NCBI RefSeq assembly: GCF_002197755.1
Contig: NZ_NHOT01000008.1
Location: 1-64,000, forward strand
From: Pedobacter sp. AJM
GTDB taxonomy: Bacteria; Bacteroidota; Bacteroidia; Sphingobacteriales; Sphingobacteriaceae
Length of the DNA stretch: 64,000 bases
Reading direction: 5' to 3'
Of the stretch, positions 36,295 through 45,349 are shown piece by piece. The position numbers were made by a program, and so were the translations under genes. The notes beneath the pieces were generated by a model. The model saw nothing but the letters and a program-made list of their open reading frames with translations, had not been told where the DNA came from and did not search any database. Numbering within the stretch: the first letter of the stretch is position 1; each line of letters opens with the position of its first letter.

Positions 36295-37530
36295 ATGAGT
36301 TTAAGAAAGTTTATCACGAATAAAACGACCGCAGCTTTGGCAGTACTACTTACTGTTTTTGCGAACACGAGCGCATTTGCGCAGGAGGCATCAGTAGCAG
36401 GTGCAGCAGCGGCACCGAAAGTTGATATGGGTGAGGTTTATAAATCAGTAATTTTTTATATTCTGATTTTCCTGGCCGTATGTTTATTCATTGCAATTAT
36501 TGGTAAATCAATAAAAGTATATGAATTAAGCCGCGAAGCACAAGGTAAACCGGTAGGCATCAACTGGAACAGGGTACATGCCAGTTTATTTGCCTTGTTT
36601 CTGGTTTTAGGTTTATACGGTGTGTATTGGGAATATACCGTACATGGTTCAATGTTATTACCGGCTGCAGCTTCTGAGCATGGTAAGAAAATTGATGAAA
36701 TGTTTAATTTAACTTTAATCATTACAACCATTGTATTTATCGCTACGCACATCCTGTTATTCGGATTTTCTTATATCTACAGGTATTCTGCTAAAAGAAA
36801 AGCTTACTACTACCCACATAATAACACCATTGAAAAAATCTGGACAATTGTTCCGGCTTTAGTGTTAACGGTATTGGTGCTGATGGGTTTCTTAACCTGG
36901 AGATCAATCTTCTTTAAAACTGAAGATCCAAACCATAAGCCTTTGCAAATTGAAGTTACTTCAGAGCAGTTCAAATGGTCTATCCGTTATCCGGGTGCTG
37001 ACGGAATTGTTGGAGATAAGAACTATAAACTGACTACAGCAACAAATCAGTTGGGAATTGATTTTAAAGATATTCACTCCCGTGATGATGAGATGGCAGA
37101 TGAAATGGTTATTCCAGTTGGAAAACCGGTTAAACTGATCTTAACCAGTAAGGATGTGATTCACAGTTTTTATATGCCACACTTCAGGGTACAATTGAAT
37201 ACTGTACCGGGTATGAAAACCTTCTTTGAGTTTACGCCAACCAAAACTACTGCTCAGATGCAGCAGGAAACAAATGATCCGAACTTTAAGTTTCTTTTCC
37301 TTTGTGCGAAAATCTGTGGATCTGGTCACTACAACATGCAGAAAGTTGTACGCGTAGTTTCGGATGCAGAATACAAAACGTGGATAGCTGAACAGAAAAC
37401 ATACTTAAATGATGATTTGAGAAAACAATTTAATTTGCCGGTTGCTCCTGCTGCCCCTAAAGCAGCATCAGATTCAACAGCTAAAGATTCAGCAGCTGTG
37501 AAACCAAACCAAATGGCTTTAAATAAATAA
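36295..37530 (+). CDS. coxB: Cytochrome c oxidase subunit II
   Basis: A 411-residue subunit II with signal sequence (TSAFAQ), an extra N-terminal membrane helix, the usual two-helix anchor and a CuA cupredoxin domain. CuA ligands are seen in DVIHSFYMPHFR and CAKICGSGHYNM (Cys, Cys, His, Met). No CxxCH is fused at the C-terminus, which ends in an Ala/Pro/Ser-rich tail, so this is not a caa3 subunit in the strict sense; electrons must come from ActA, ActE or a soluble cytochrome. Confidence 0.95.
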   Translation: MSLRKFITNKTTAALAVLLTVFANTSAFAQEASVAGAAAAPKVDMGEVYKSVIFYILIFLAVCLFIAIIGKSIKVYELSREAQGKPVGINWNRVHASLFALFLVLGLYGVYWEYTVHGSMLLPAAASEHGKKIDEMFNLTLIITTIVFIATHILLFGFSYIYRYSAKRKAYYYPHNNTIEKIWTIVPALVLTVLVLMGFLTWRSIFFKTEDPNHKPLQIEVTSEQFKWSIRYPGADGIVGDKNYKLTTATNQLGIDFKDIHSRDDEMADEMVIPVGKPVKLILTSKDVIHSFYMPHFRVQLNTVPGMKTFFEFTPTKTTAQMQQETNDPNFKFLFLCAKICGSGHYNMQKVVRVVSDAEYKTWIAEQKTYLNDDLRKQFNLPVAPAAPKAASDSTAKDSAAVKPNQMALNK

Positions 37531-37552
37531 TATACCGCAGAGCGAAAGAATT

Positions 37553-39433
37553 ATGTCAACAATAGCATTACACGACGAACACAATCACGATCACGCTGAT
37601 CATGGACACCACAAGGAAACGTTGATTTCCAAGTATATCTTCAGCATGGATCATAAAATGATTGCTAAGCAATTCCTAATCACGGGTATAATCATGGCAG
37701 TGATTGCGATGGGCTTATCAATATTATTCCGTATTCAACTGGCCTGGCCAGATCAAAGCTTCCCCTTCCTGGAAACATTTTTAGGAAAATGGGCTGAAGG
37801 CGGACGTATCAAGTCTGATTTTTATTTAGCCCTGGTTACCATTCACGGTACCATTATGGTATTCTTTGTGTTAACCGCTGGTTTAAGTGGTACCTTCAGT
37901 AACTTATTGATTCCATTACAAATCGGCGCCAGGGATATGGCTTCGCCATTCTTAAACATGCTTTCATACTGGTTCTTCTTTATGGCTTGTGTGATCATGA
38001 TGTCTTCATTCTTCATTCAAACTGGTCCGGCATCAGGTGGATGGACAGTGTATCCGCCATTATCCGTAGTGGCTAAAGCCATGCCGGGATCTGGTATGGG
38101 TATGACTTTATGGTTGATCAGTATGGTACTTTTCGTTGCTTCATCTTTAATGGGTGGTATCAACTATGTCAGTACCATTTTAAATATGCGTACCAAAGGT
38201 ATGGATCTTTGGAAAATGCCATTACCGATCTGGGCTTTCTTCTTAACCGCTATTTTAGGTATCTTATCATTCCCTGTACTTGTAGCCGGGGTGGTTTTAA
38301 TGGTATTCGATCGTAGTTTCGGAACGAGTTTCTATTTATCAGACATCGTAATGGGTACTGATATTTTACCGAATGAAGGTGGTTCTCCAATTTTATGGCA
38401 ACACTTATTCTGGTTCTTAGGTCACCCTGAGGTTTATATCGTAATTATGCCTGCTTTAGGTATTTCATCGGAGGTCATCTCAGTAAATTCCCGCAAGCCT
38501 ATTTTTGGTTACCATGCCATGGTTTACTCCTTAATTGGTATTACCGTATTATCATTCATTGTATGGGGACACCATATGTTTGTAACCGGTATGAACCCAT
38601 TATTAGGTGGTGTATTTATGATTACCACATTGATCATTGCGGTACCTTCAGCGGTAAAGACTTTTAATTATTTAGCAACGTTATGGCGTGGTAATATCCG
38701 TTTCACACCGGCCATGTTATTTGCCATTGGTTTGGTATCATTCTTTATCTCTGGTGGCTTAACCGGTATTTTCTTAGGAAATGCCTCTTTAGATATTAAC
38801 TTACATGATACTTATTTTGTGGTTGCCCACTTCCACCTGGTAATGGGGTCTGCTGCGATCTTTGGTATGCTTGCTGGTGTTTATCACTGGTTCCCAAGAA
38901 TGTTCGGTAGAATGATGAATGCTAAATTAGGTTACCTGCATTTCTGGTTAACCTTCATTGCTGCCTACCTGGTATTCTTCCCGCTTCACTTTTTGGGTTT
39001 AGATGGTGTACCGCGCCGTTATTATGCTTTCACTGAATTTGAATTCATGAAGAAATGGTTAACAGTAAACATATTTGTAACCTGGGCTGCTATTATGGCT
39101 GCACTTGCACAGGTAGCATTCCTATTTAACTTCTTCTACTCGATATTTAAAGGTAAAGTAGCTCCTCAGAACCCTTGGGAAGCCAATACTTTAGAGTGGA
39201 CTGCTCCGGTAAAACACATTCACGGAAACTGGCCTGGAGAAATTCCAACGGTTTACAGATGGCCTTATGACTATAGCAAACCTGGTCATGATGCAGACTT
39301 TATTCCGCAAACGGTTCCTTTTTCTCAAACCATGAGCTCTAATTTACCTCATGATTTTGAAGGAAATGCAGAAGCCGAAAAAATACAGCAGGACTGGGAA
39401 TTGGCTAATCCTGTTGAAGAAAACAAGGGCTAG
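37553..39433 (+). CDS. coxA: Cytochrome c oxidase subunit I
   Basis: The 626-residue catalytic subunit that binds heme a, heme a3 and CuB. It has a His-rich N-terminus (HDEHNHDHADHGHH) before the first helix. Conserved features: IHGTIMVFFVLTAG, LFWFLGHPEVYIVIMPALG with the CuB His-Tyr region, WGHHMFVTGM, and HDTYFVVAHFHLVMGS with heme ligands. The Glu in GHPEV is that of the type A1 oxidase. Length and features fit aa3-type. It is followed by a terminator-like hairpin. Confidence 0.96.
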   Translation: MSTIALHDEHNHDHADHGHHKETLISKYIFSMDHKMIAKQFLITGIIMAVIAMGLSILFRIQLAWPDQSFPFLETFLGKWAEGGRIKSDFYLALVTIHGTIMVFFVLTAGLSGTFSNLLIPLQIGARDMASPFLNMLSYWFFFMACVIMMSSFFIQTGPASGGWTVYPPLSVVAKAMPGSGMGMTLWLISMVLFVASSLMGGINYVSTILNMRTKGMDLWKMPLPIWAFFLTAILGILSFPVLVAGVVLMVFDRSFGTSFYLSDIVMGTDILPNEGGSPILWQHLFWFLGHPEVYIVIMPALGISSEVISVNSRKPIFGYHAMVYSLIGITVLSFIVWGHHMFVTGMNPLLGGVFMITTLIIAVPSAVKTFNYLATLWRGNIRFTPAMLFAIGLVSFFISGGLTGIFLGNASLDINLHDTYFVVAHFHLVMGSAAIFGMLAGVYHWFPRMFGRMMNAKLGYLHFWLTFIAAYLVFFPLHFLGLDGVPRRYYAFTEFEFMKKWLTVNIFVTWAAIMAALAQVAFLFNFFYSIFKGKVAPQNPWEANTLEWTAPVKHIHGNWPGEIPTVYRWPYDYSKPGHDADFIPQTVPFSQTMSSNLPHDFEGNAEAEKIQQDWELANPVEENKG

Positions 39434-39456
39434 TTAATTAGTCTTCAATACAATTT

Positions 39457-39504
39457 AAAAAGGGGTATCTGACTAAGTTTCTGCTTATCCGGATACCCTT
39501 TTCA
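39457..39504 (+). terminator. Terminator-like hairpin after coxA
   Basis: AAAAGGGGTATC and GGATACCCTTTT pair with one bulge across a loop of about 20 nt. It may partly separate coxA from the downstream assembly genes. Confidence 0.6.
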
Positions 39505-39517
39505 CATAAAAAGGTAT

Positions 39518-40576
39518 ATGATCAGCAGATCAGAGCAAAATTTTATCAGGATTAACTTTATAACCATTATTGTTACATTATTGGTTATACTGGCGGGCGG
39601 TATTGTCAGAAGTACAGGTTCTGGTATGGGCTGTCCTGACTGGCCAAAGTGTTTTGATCGGTACATTCCACCTACTGACATTTCGCAGCTTCCGGCAAAT
39701 TACCAGCAGAAGTATGTTGAGGGAAGATTAAAGAAGAATGAAAAGTTTGCCAGGTACCTGGAAAGCATGGGTAAAACCGAATTGGCTGATCGCATCAGGC
39801 ATGACAAAAGTATCACCATCCCTGAAGAGTTTAATCCAACCAAAACATGGGTAGAATATGTAAACAGGTTGGTCGGTGTAATGGCGGGTTTATTTTTGTT
39901 GCTGACACTGGTTTTTTCGTTTACTTACCGGAAGCGTGCCAAGCGCATCATTGTCTTAAGTATACTCAATATTTTTGTGGTAGGGTATCAGGCCTGGTTA
40001 GGCTCAATTGTAGTTTCCACTAATCTGGCACAATGGGTGGTAACGGTACACATGCTTCTGGCGCTGGTTATTTTAGCGATATCGATTTATACTTATAGTT
40101 ATGCCAAGCAACTAAACAAAACACCTTCGGTAATTATGTACCGGATACTATGGTTGAAAGGATTTTTATTGTTTACAGTGGTATTAAGCATTCTTCAGAT
40201 CGTGTTGGGTACAGAGGTTAGAGAATCTGTTGACGTTGTGGCTAAGTCACTATCAGGCGGATTAAGAAGCAGCTGGATATCCAGGTTGGGAGACATATTT
40301 TCTCACCACCGCGATTTAGCGATTCTGGTGATCGTCGCCAATGCCATCGTATATAAAATGGTGATCGATCGTTTTAGTGGTAAGGCGGCACCGTTGTTAA
40401 CCGCACGATTTATTTTAGTAACGCTTCTTATTCAATTATTAAGTGGATTTGCACTGGCATATTTAGCTTTTCCACCGGCAGCGCAGGCCATACATATTTT
40501 GTTTTCTACGTTGTTATTCAGTTTACAGTTTTATCTCTACCTGTTGGTTTACCGGACAAGTACATATAAGCAATAA
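39518..40576 (+). CDS. ctaA: Heme A synthase (COX15/CtaA family)
   Basis: Oxidizes heme O to heme A for the oxidase. The 352-residue protein has about eight transmembrane helices, the VILAGGIVRSTGSGMGCPDWPKCF signature spread over the first loop, VEYVNRLVGVMAGLFLL, and conserved His residues in VTVHMLLALV, GDIFSHHRDLA and AQAIHILFS for the two heme sites. A charged periplasmic insertion follows the CxxxxxC loop, as in other Bacteroidota members. It lies 12 bp before ctaB. Confidence 0.93.
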   Translation: MISRSEQNFIRINFITIIVTLLVILAGGIVRSTGSGMGCPDWPKCFDRYIPPTDISQLPANYQQKYVEGRLKKNEKFARYLESMGKTELADRIRHDKSITIPEEFNPTKTWVEYVNRLVGVMAGLFLLLTLVFSFTYRKRAKRIIVLSILNIFVVGYQAWLGSIVVSTNLAQWVVTVHMLLALVILAISIYTYSYAKQLNKTPSVIMYRILWLKGFLLFTVVLSILQIVLGTEVRESVDVVAKSLSGGLRSSWISRLGDIFSHHRDLAILVIVANAIVYKMVIDRFSGKAAPLLTARFILVTLLIQLLSGFALAYLAFPPAAQAIHILFSTLLFSLQFYLYLLVYRTSTYKQ

Positions 40577-40588
40577 TATTTAAGGAAG

Positions 40589-41497
40589 TTGAAACAATTT
40601 TTTTCAGATTTTTCTAAGCTCATTAAATTCAGGCTATCGTTTACGGTAGTGTTTTCTGCATCGATCTCATTTTTAATCGGACAGAAAATGCAGGTTGGCA
40701 GGGGACACATTCCGTCAATTGACTGGGCAAATTGGGGGATATTGATTGCCGGCGGGTTTTTGGTTACCGCAGCGGCCAATTGCTTTAATGAAATTATTGA
40801 GAAGGATTTGGATAAACTGATGACCAGAACAAAAGACCGCCCGATGCCTGCCGGCAGAATGACCACCGGACAGGGATTAATAATGGGGGTATTTATGGCT
40901 TTTCTAGGTACCTGGTTATTGGGTAAGCTGAACCTGGAAACCGGTTTGTTATCTGTGTTTTCCATTTTGTTATATGCATTTGTTTATACGCCTTTAAAGC
41001 GGAAATCGCCGATAGCCGTTTTTGTTGGTGCTATTCCGGGCGCTTTGCCACCATTGATTGGTTACCTGGCTGCTTTCGGAAGCCTGAAAGCAGAGATGTT
41101 TCATGAGGTTGATTACTGGGTTGCTGTTGTGTTATTCATGATTCAGTTTGTTTGGCAATTCCCTCACTTCTGGGCCATTGCCTGGGTATTGGATGACGAT
41201 TATAAAAAGGCGGGTTTCCGGTTGTTACCCACCAAGAAAAGGGATAAGACATCGGCTTTGCTTACCTTCATCAGTACATTAATTTTGATTCCGGTAAGTT
41301 TACTGCCAACTATTATGGGTTTCGGTGGTTATTATGTGGCTGGTTTATCCTTAATTGCAGGCCTGATATTTAGCTGGCTCGCTTTTAAACTGTTAATGAA
41401 CAGGGAACTGGCAGACGCCAGAAAAGTGATGTTCTGTTCATTTTTTTACATTCCAGCTGTACAGCTGGCTTTATTATTAAATTTTATAGCACAATAA
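40589..41497 (+). CDS. ctaB: Heme O synthase (protoheme IX farnesyltransferase)
   Basis: A 302-residue UbiA-family prenyltransferase that adds farnesyl to heme B. The NxxxEKDLDxLMxRTxDRP motif occurs as NEIIEKDLDKLMTRTKDRP; a second Asp-rich motif is in WVLDDDYKKAGFRLLP. About nine transmembrane helices. The frame opens only with TTG at 40589, right after AAGGAAG; no ATG gives the conserved KLIKFRLSFTVVFSA start, so TTG is chosen. Confidence 0.93.
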   Translation: MKQFFSDFSKLIKFRLSFTVVFSASISFLIGQKMQVGRGHIPSIDWANWGILIAGGFLVTAAANCFNEIIEKDLDKLMTRTKDRPMPAGRMTTGQGLIMGVFMAFLGTWLLGKLNLETGLLSVFSILLYAFVYTPLKRKSPIAVFVGAIPGALPPLIGYLAAFGSLKAEMFHEVDYWVAVVLFMIQFVWQFPHFWAIAWVLDDDYKKAGFRLLPTKKRDKTSALLTFISTLILIPVSLLPTIMGFGGYYVAGLSLIAGLIFSWLAFKLLMNRELADARKVMFCSFFYIPAVQLALLLNFIAQ

Positions 41498-41501
41498 TTT
41501 T

Positions 41502-42080
41502 ATGGTTCTAACAATGGAAAAGATCCAAGATACATTTGATCCAAAACCCCGGAAATTTATCGTCTGGCTTTTTGTGGTATCATCTACCATCATGTTTGGT
41601 GGCTTTACCAGCTATTACCTGGTATTTGCTGCATCAAAAGGTAAAGGCCATGGCTTGGTGTTACCTGATGCATTTATTTACAGCACGCTGGTGATTATTG
41701 CGAGCAGCATTACACTCGTGCTGGCTTCAAAAGCCATGCGAAAGCTAAACTTCAGCCTTCAGCGCAACATGCTGTGGTTAACGGTTATTCTGGCTGTTGT
41801 ATTTGGCGTGATGCAGTTTAACGCCTGGAGCAGTATGGTTAGAACCGGTGCAACACTGGTAGGCAATAATGCCGCTATATCCTTTATCTATGTGGTATCG
41901 GGTTTACACTTGCTGCATATTATCGGCGGTGTTGGATTAATCATTAATGCATTGGTGGGCAGCTACAGAAATATTTCTCCGGCCAAAAGCAATTACCGGA
42001 TGGAAATCGCTTCTATTTTTTGGCATTTTATAGATATCTTATGGATATATCTGTATGTTTTTTTACTTTTGAACCGTTAA
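41502..42080 (+). CDS. Cytochrome c oxidase subunit III, first copy
   Basis: A 192-residue, five-helix subunit III protein. SSTIMFGGFTSYYLVF, NAWSSMVRTG, FIYVVSGLHLLHIIGGVG and IFWHFIDILWIYLYVFL are typical. It has lost the first two helices found in mitochondrial forms. ATG at 41514 (MEKIQ) is an alternative start to 41502. A second subunit III gene follows 31 bp later, as in other Bacteroidota oxidase operons. Confidence 0.9.
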   Translation: MVLTMEKIQDTFDPKPRKFIVWLFVVSSTIMFGGFTSYYLVFAASKGKGHGLVLPDAFIYSTLVIIASSITLVLASKAMRKLNFSLQRNMLWLTVILAVVFGVMQFNAWSSMVRTGATLVGNNAAISFIYVVSGLHLLHIIGGVGLIINALVGSYRNISPAKSNYRMEIASIFWHFIDILWIYLYVFLLLNR

Positions 42081-42111
42081 ATTTGTTAACAAACTATTAT
42101 ACTATTTCCAA

Positions 42112-42819
42112 ATGAATTCAGTATCACAATTAGATCAAGTTAAAACCGGGCCATGGAATGGTGGCCGTTCTCCGTGGTCGGTAGAATATGGCAAAATCAT
42201 GATGTGGTTTTTCCTTTTGTCAGATGCTTTTACCTTTTCTTCTTTATTAATTTATTATGGCGCACAACGCTTTTCTAAATTAACATGGCCTGATCCTGAT
42301 TTGGTTTTCCAATCAATTCCAGGTATTAAAGATACTGGTGCACCATTGGTATTTGTGGGTATCATGACTTTCATCCTGATCATGAGTTCGGTAACAATGG
42401 TTTTAGCGGTTGAAGCTGGTCATCGCCGTGCAAAGAAGGAAGTGATCTGGTGGATGGTGGCTACCATTATTGGTGGTTTCATGTTCCTGGGTTGCCAGGC
42501 ACTGGAATGGACACACTTACACCACGAAGGTTTCTGGTGGGGTCAAATTCCAACAGCTGAAGAATTGAAACACTTATTTACCGGTGATGTATCTTTAGTG
42601 GCGGCACAACAGTTTGCTAACTTATTTTTCACCATTACAGGTTTCCACGGTTTTCACGTATTCAGTGGTGTGGTCATCAACATCATTATTCTGATCATGA
42701 CCATTAACGGTACTTTTGAAAGAAGAGGCCATTACTTAATGGTAGAAAAAGTGGGTTTATACTGGCACTTTGTTGATTTAGTATGGGTGTTTGTATTTAC
42801 ATTCTTCTATTTGGTTTAA
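42112..42819 (+). CDS. Cytochrome c oxidase subunit III, second copy
   Basis: A 235-residue, five- to six-helix subunit III. It has MMWFFLLSDAFTFSSLLIYYG, FILIMSSVTMVLAVEAGHRR, GCQALEWTHL and VGLYWHFVDLVWVFVFTFFYLV. It is longer and better conserved than the first copy. Two subunit III genes may give a heteromeric enzyme or two variants of it. Confidence 0.93.
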   Translation: MNSVSQLDQVKTGPWNGGRSPWSVEYGKIMMWFFLLSDAFTFSSLLIYYGAQRFSKLTWPDPDLVFQSIPGIKDTGAPLVFVGIMTFILIMSSVTMVLAVEAGHRRAKKEVIWWMVATIIGGFMFLGCQALEWTHLHHEGFWWGQIPTAEELKHLFTGDVSLVAAQQFANLFFTITGFHGFHVFSGVVINIIILIMTINGTFERRGHYLMVEKVGLYWHFVDLVWVFVFTFFYLV

Positions 42820-42843
42820 TTTATCATTTCTAAACATATTATC

Positions 42844-43191
42844 ATGTCAGAACATCACGCACATACAGAAGGACACGAAGAGCATGCAGGTTTATCCAAA
42901 GGTAAAATCTGGCAGGTTTTCGGTATCCTTTTATTAATTACGATTATTGAATTTATCGTAGCCCTTTGGGTTTTGCCTAATGGCTACTTGTCTCACGCTA
43001 TTGGGAACTTTGTTTATATCGCTTTAACCTTAGTTAAAGCTTTCTACATCGTTGCATACTTTATGCACTTAAAGTATGAAAAATTAGGATTACAGCTTTC
43101 CTTAACCGTATCATTCATTTTCATTATTTACTTTATTGTTTTAATGTTAATTGAAGGTGGATTTTTAAATATCCACATGATGAATCATTAA
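42844..43191 (+). CDS. Cytochrome c oxidase subunit IV
   Basis: A 115-residue, three-helix protein of the prokaryotic subunit IV (COX4_pro) family. The His-rich start HHAHTEGHEEHAG precedes helices with LLITIIEFIVALWVL, LTLVKAFYIVAYFMHLKYE and FIFIIYFIVLMLIEGG. It stabilizes the oxidase. Its stop overlaps the start of the SCO1-like gene (TAATG). Confidence 0.9.
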   Translation: MSEHHAHTEGHEEHAGLSKGKIWQVFGILLLITIIEFIVALWVLPNGYLSHAIGNFVYIALTLVKAFYIVAYFMHLKYEKLGLQLSLTVSFIFIIYFIVLMLIEGGFLNIHMMNH

Positions 43192-43886
43192 TGAAAGGTA
43201 ACACCATCAAAAAACTTTTAATCCTGGTAAGCATTCTGGCTGTACCGGGATTTTTATTTTTTTACTTATTGCCACACTTTGCGAAGAACCGCTACAAAAG
43301 TCTTCCTATTTACGGGGAGAAAAGCGTTGCATCCAGTTTTCATACGGTAAGAGGTGAAAAAATACCAGATACCATTTATCACCAGGTACCAGATTTTAAA
43401 CTGATCAATCAGGATCAGGACACGGTTTCATGGTCGGCCTTTAAAAATAAGATTATCGTATTAAACCTATTTTATACCGGCTCCAATAATACCAGTGTCG
43501 TTCAGTACATTAAAAAGTTATCTGATGGTTATGAAGAGAAACCACTGGTACGCTTTATCAGTCTTTCGGTTGATCCATCTGACCAGACAAAAAACAAGGC
43601 ATATGCTGCTACATTTCATGCTAAAGCGGATAAGTGGAGTTTTTTGGCAGGAGATAGCAGTGTGACTTATCCACTGATCAGAAAGGGTTTATTACTTGAT
43701 GTGATTGAGGATGACAGAAAAGATAAGCCCAGTTTTATTTTTGGAAATAAGATCATACTGATTGATGTTCAACACCGCATCAGGGGAATGTATGAAAGTG
43801 ACAGCCCTGAGGCTACATCCCGTTTGGAGGATGAAATAAAAGTACTCATTGCCGAATACTTACGGAATGTTAAAGACGGCAGGTAG
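43191..43886 (+). CDS. SCO1/SenC-like protein lacking all cysteines
   Basis: A 231-residue thioredoxin-fold protein with an N-terminal membrane anchor (residues about 9-28). The order PDFKLINQDQDTVSWSAFKNK, VLNLFYTG, SLSVDPSDQTKNKAYAATF, DKWSFLAG and LIDVQHRIRGMYE follows the SCO1/SenC plan. The copper site CxxxC after the first strand is replaced by GSNNTSVV and no Cys occurs anywhere in the protein. The usual metal His before the last strand is also absent (PSFIFGNKIILID). Its operon place is that of an oxidase assembly factor. The product may act without copper or be a decayed copy. Confidence 0.85.
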   Translation: MKGNTIKKLLILVSILAVPGFLFFYLLPHFAKNRYKSLPIYGEKSVASSFHTVRGEKIPDTIYHQVPDFKLINQDQDTVSWSAFKNKIIVLNLFYTGSNNTSVVQYIKKLSDGYEEKPLVRFISLSVDPSDQTKNKAYAATFHAKADKWSFLAGDSSVTYPLIRKGLLLDVIEDDRKDKPSFIFGNKIILIDVQHRIRGMYESDSPEATSRLEDEIKVLIAEYLRNVKDGR

Positions 43887-43889
43887 GGG

Positions 43890-43975
43890 GCTTTAGTTAA
43901 AAGTCCAAAGTTCATAGTCCAAAGTCTTTAGTCAAAAGTCTAAAGTTGGTGATGGCATATAGCAACAAATAATAA
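43890..43975. repeat. Short AAAGTC-type direct repeats
   Basis: Variants of AAAAGTCCAAAGTT and AAAGTCTTTAGTC recur between the SCO1-like and DUF420 genes; simple-sequence repeat. Confidence 0.5.
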
Positions 43976-43991
43976 AAAGATTTATATACGC

Positions 43992-44534
43992 ATGGAAAAT
44001 AGCCCAATTGAAAAAAAGTATAGCAAGTGGATCATCATTTTATCCATCTTCATACCTGTTGCAGTGGCCTTTTTATTTGTGGTGAAGCTTAAGGATTTAG
44101 GTATAGATGCGCCAACTCTTCCTTTTTTACCACCCATCTATGCCACCATTAACGGCATAACCGCCGTGTTACTGGTTATTGCTGTTTGGGCTATTAAAAA
44201 CGGTAAAGTTAACCTGCACCAAAACTTAATGAAATCGGCTATCGCCTGTTCCTTATTATTCCTGGTGATGTACATTGCTTACCATATGACAACACCTTCT
44301 ACTAAGTTCGGAGGGGATGGAACGATAAAATATATTTATTTCTTTATTTTATTAACTCATATTCTGTTATCTATCGCCATTATACCTTTGGTATTGGTGA
44401 CCTATGTAAGGGCACTGGCCGAAAGATTTGACCGGCACCGCAAAATTGCCAGAATCACCTTTCCATTATGGCTTTATGTGGCCATTACTGGTGTAGTGGT
44501 ATATTTAATGATTTCGCCATATTATCAATATTGA
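43992..44534 (+). CDS. DUF420 membrane protein (YozB/CtaM-like)
   Basis: A 180-residue protein with five predicted helices. PFLPPIYATINGITAVLLVIAVW, NLHQNLMKSAIACSLLFLVMYIAYH, YFFILLTHILLSIAIIPLVLVTYVRAL and RFDRHRKIARITFPLWLYVAITGVVVYLM are the DUF420 core, with several conserved His residues. Family members in Firmicutes (CtaM) are needed for active heme A oxidases, which fits its place at the end of the oxidase gene run. Confidence 0.9.
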   Translation: MENSPIEKKYSKWIIILSIFIPVAVAFLFVVKLKDLGIDAPTLPFLPPIYATINGITAVLLVIAVWAIKNGKVNLHQNLMKSAIACSLLFLVMYIAYHMTTPSTKFGGDGTIKYIYFFILLTHILLSIAIIPLVLVTYVRALAERFDRHRKIARITFPLWLYVAITGVVVYLMISPYYQY

Positions 44535-44565
44535 TACGATTTTAATTTTTAGCTTATTTTTAGTG

Positions 44566-44603
44566 AAACATTAGCCAATATTATGTATTATTGGCTAATG
44601 TTT
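44566..44603 (+). terminator. Hairpin at the end of the oxidase operon
   Basis: AAACATTAGCCAATA pairs exactly with TATTGGCTAATGTTT (15-bp stem, 8-nt loop). The T-run after it is short. Confidence 0.75.
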
Positions 44604-44691
44604 ATGCCATCCTGATAGGGATGAATAAATATATCTCTTTTGATATCCCTCGTGATTTAATTAACTAAAACGAATGATGACCAATTGATAT

Positions 44692-45285
44692 ATGGCCTTT
44701 AAGGATAGTGAAAAAGAACGGGAACTGCTTATGGCAATTGTTGGAGGAAGCGAGAAAGCATTTTCTATTCTATTTTTTAATTATCTCTCTGTTTTACAGT
44801 CTTTTGCGTTTAAGTTTACTAAATCTGAGCATGCTGCAGAAGAGGTTATTCAAGATGCCTTTTTGCGTATATGGCTAAACCGTGATAAACTGGAACACGT
44901 TGATAATGTAAAAGCCTATCTCTATAAATATGTATCAAATGAATGCTTAAGCTTTCTCAGAAAAAAAATCAAGGAAGAGAAAGCCATAGGTTTTTTAAAA
45001 ATTCGTCATGCCGATCAGGACAATGTGACCCTTGACGCCATCCACCTCAATGAAATAAATCATATTATTACTGCAACAGTATCTAAATTACCAAACCAAC
45101 GCAGAAAAATTTATGAATTAAGTAGGGTGGAAGGTAAAAGTATTCCTGAAATAGCCGAAATTTTAGGCCTATCTGCCAGTACTGTTAAAAATGCACTTGT
45201 TATTGCTTTAAGAAGTATTCGGGAAAGCTTAGTTAAACATGGAATATCTCTTTTTTTAATTTATTTAATCAAGGGGATTCATTAA
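44692..45285 (+). CDS. ECF-type RNA polymerase sigma factor
   Basis: A 197-residue sigma-70 family protein of the Bacteroidota FecI-like group. Region 2 shows SFAFKFTKSEHAAEEVIQDAFLRIW and an EHVDNVKAYLYKYVSNECLSFLRK segment; region 4 shows LSRVEGKSIPEIAEILGLSASTVKNAL. The tail after residue 180 is hydrophobic (SLFLIYLIKGI). It is followed by a FecR-type anti-sigma gene and a SusC gene with an STN domain, the arrangement of trans-envelope signalling. Confidence 0.92.
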   Translation: MAFKDSEKERELLMAIVGGSEKAFSILFFNYLSVLQSFAFKFTKSEHAAEEVIQDAFLRIWLNRDKLEHVDNVKAYLYKYVSNECLSFLRKKIKEEKAIGFLKIRHADQDNVTLDAIHLNEINHIITATVSKLPNQRRKIYELSRVEGKSIPEIAEILGLSASTVKNALVIALRSIRESLVKHGISLFLIYLIKGIH

Positions 45286-45349
45286 AATACAAAAAAAATA
45301 ATTTTTCGATAGTCCTGATTTGTCCTTTGTGCTTCTTAGTATCAGATCT

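Noticed and set aside
36295..37530. caa3-type subunit II with fused cytochrome c
   Set aside because: No CxxCH occurs after the CuA domain; the tail is only Ala/Pro/Ser-rich.
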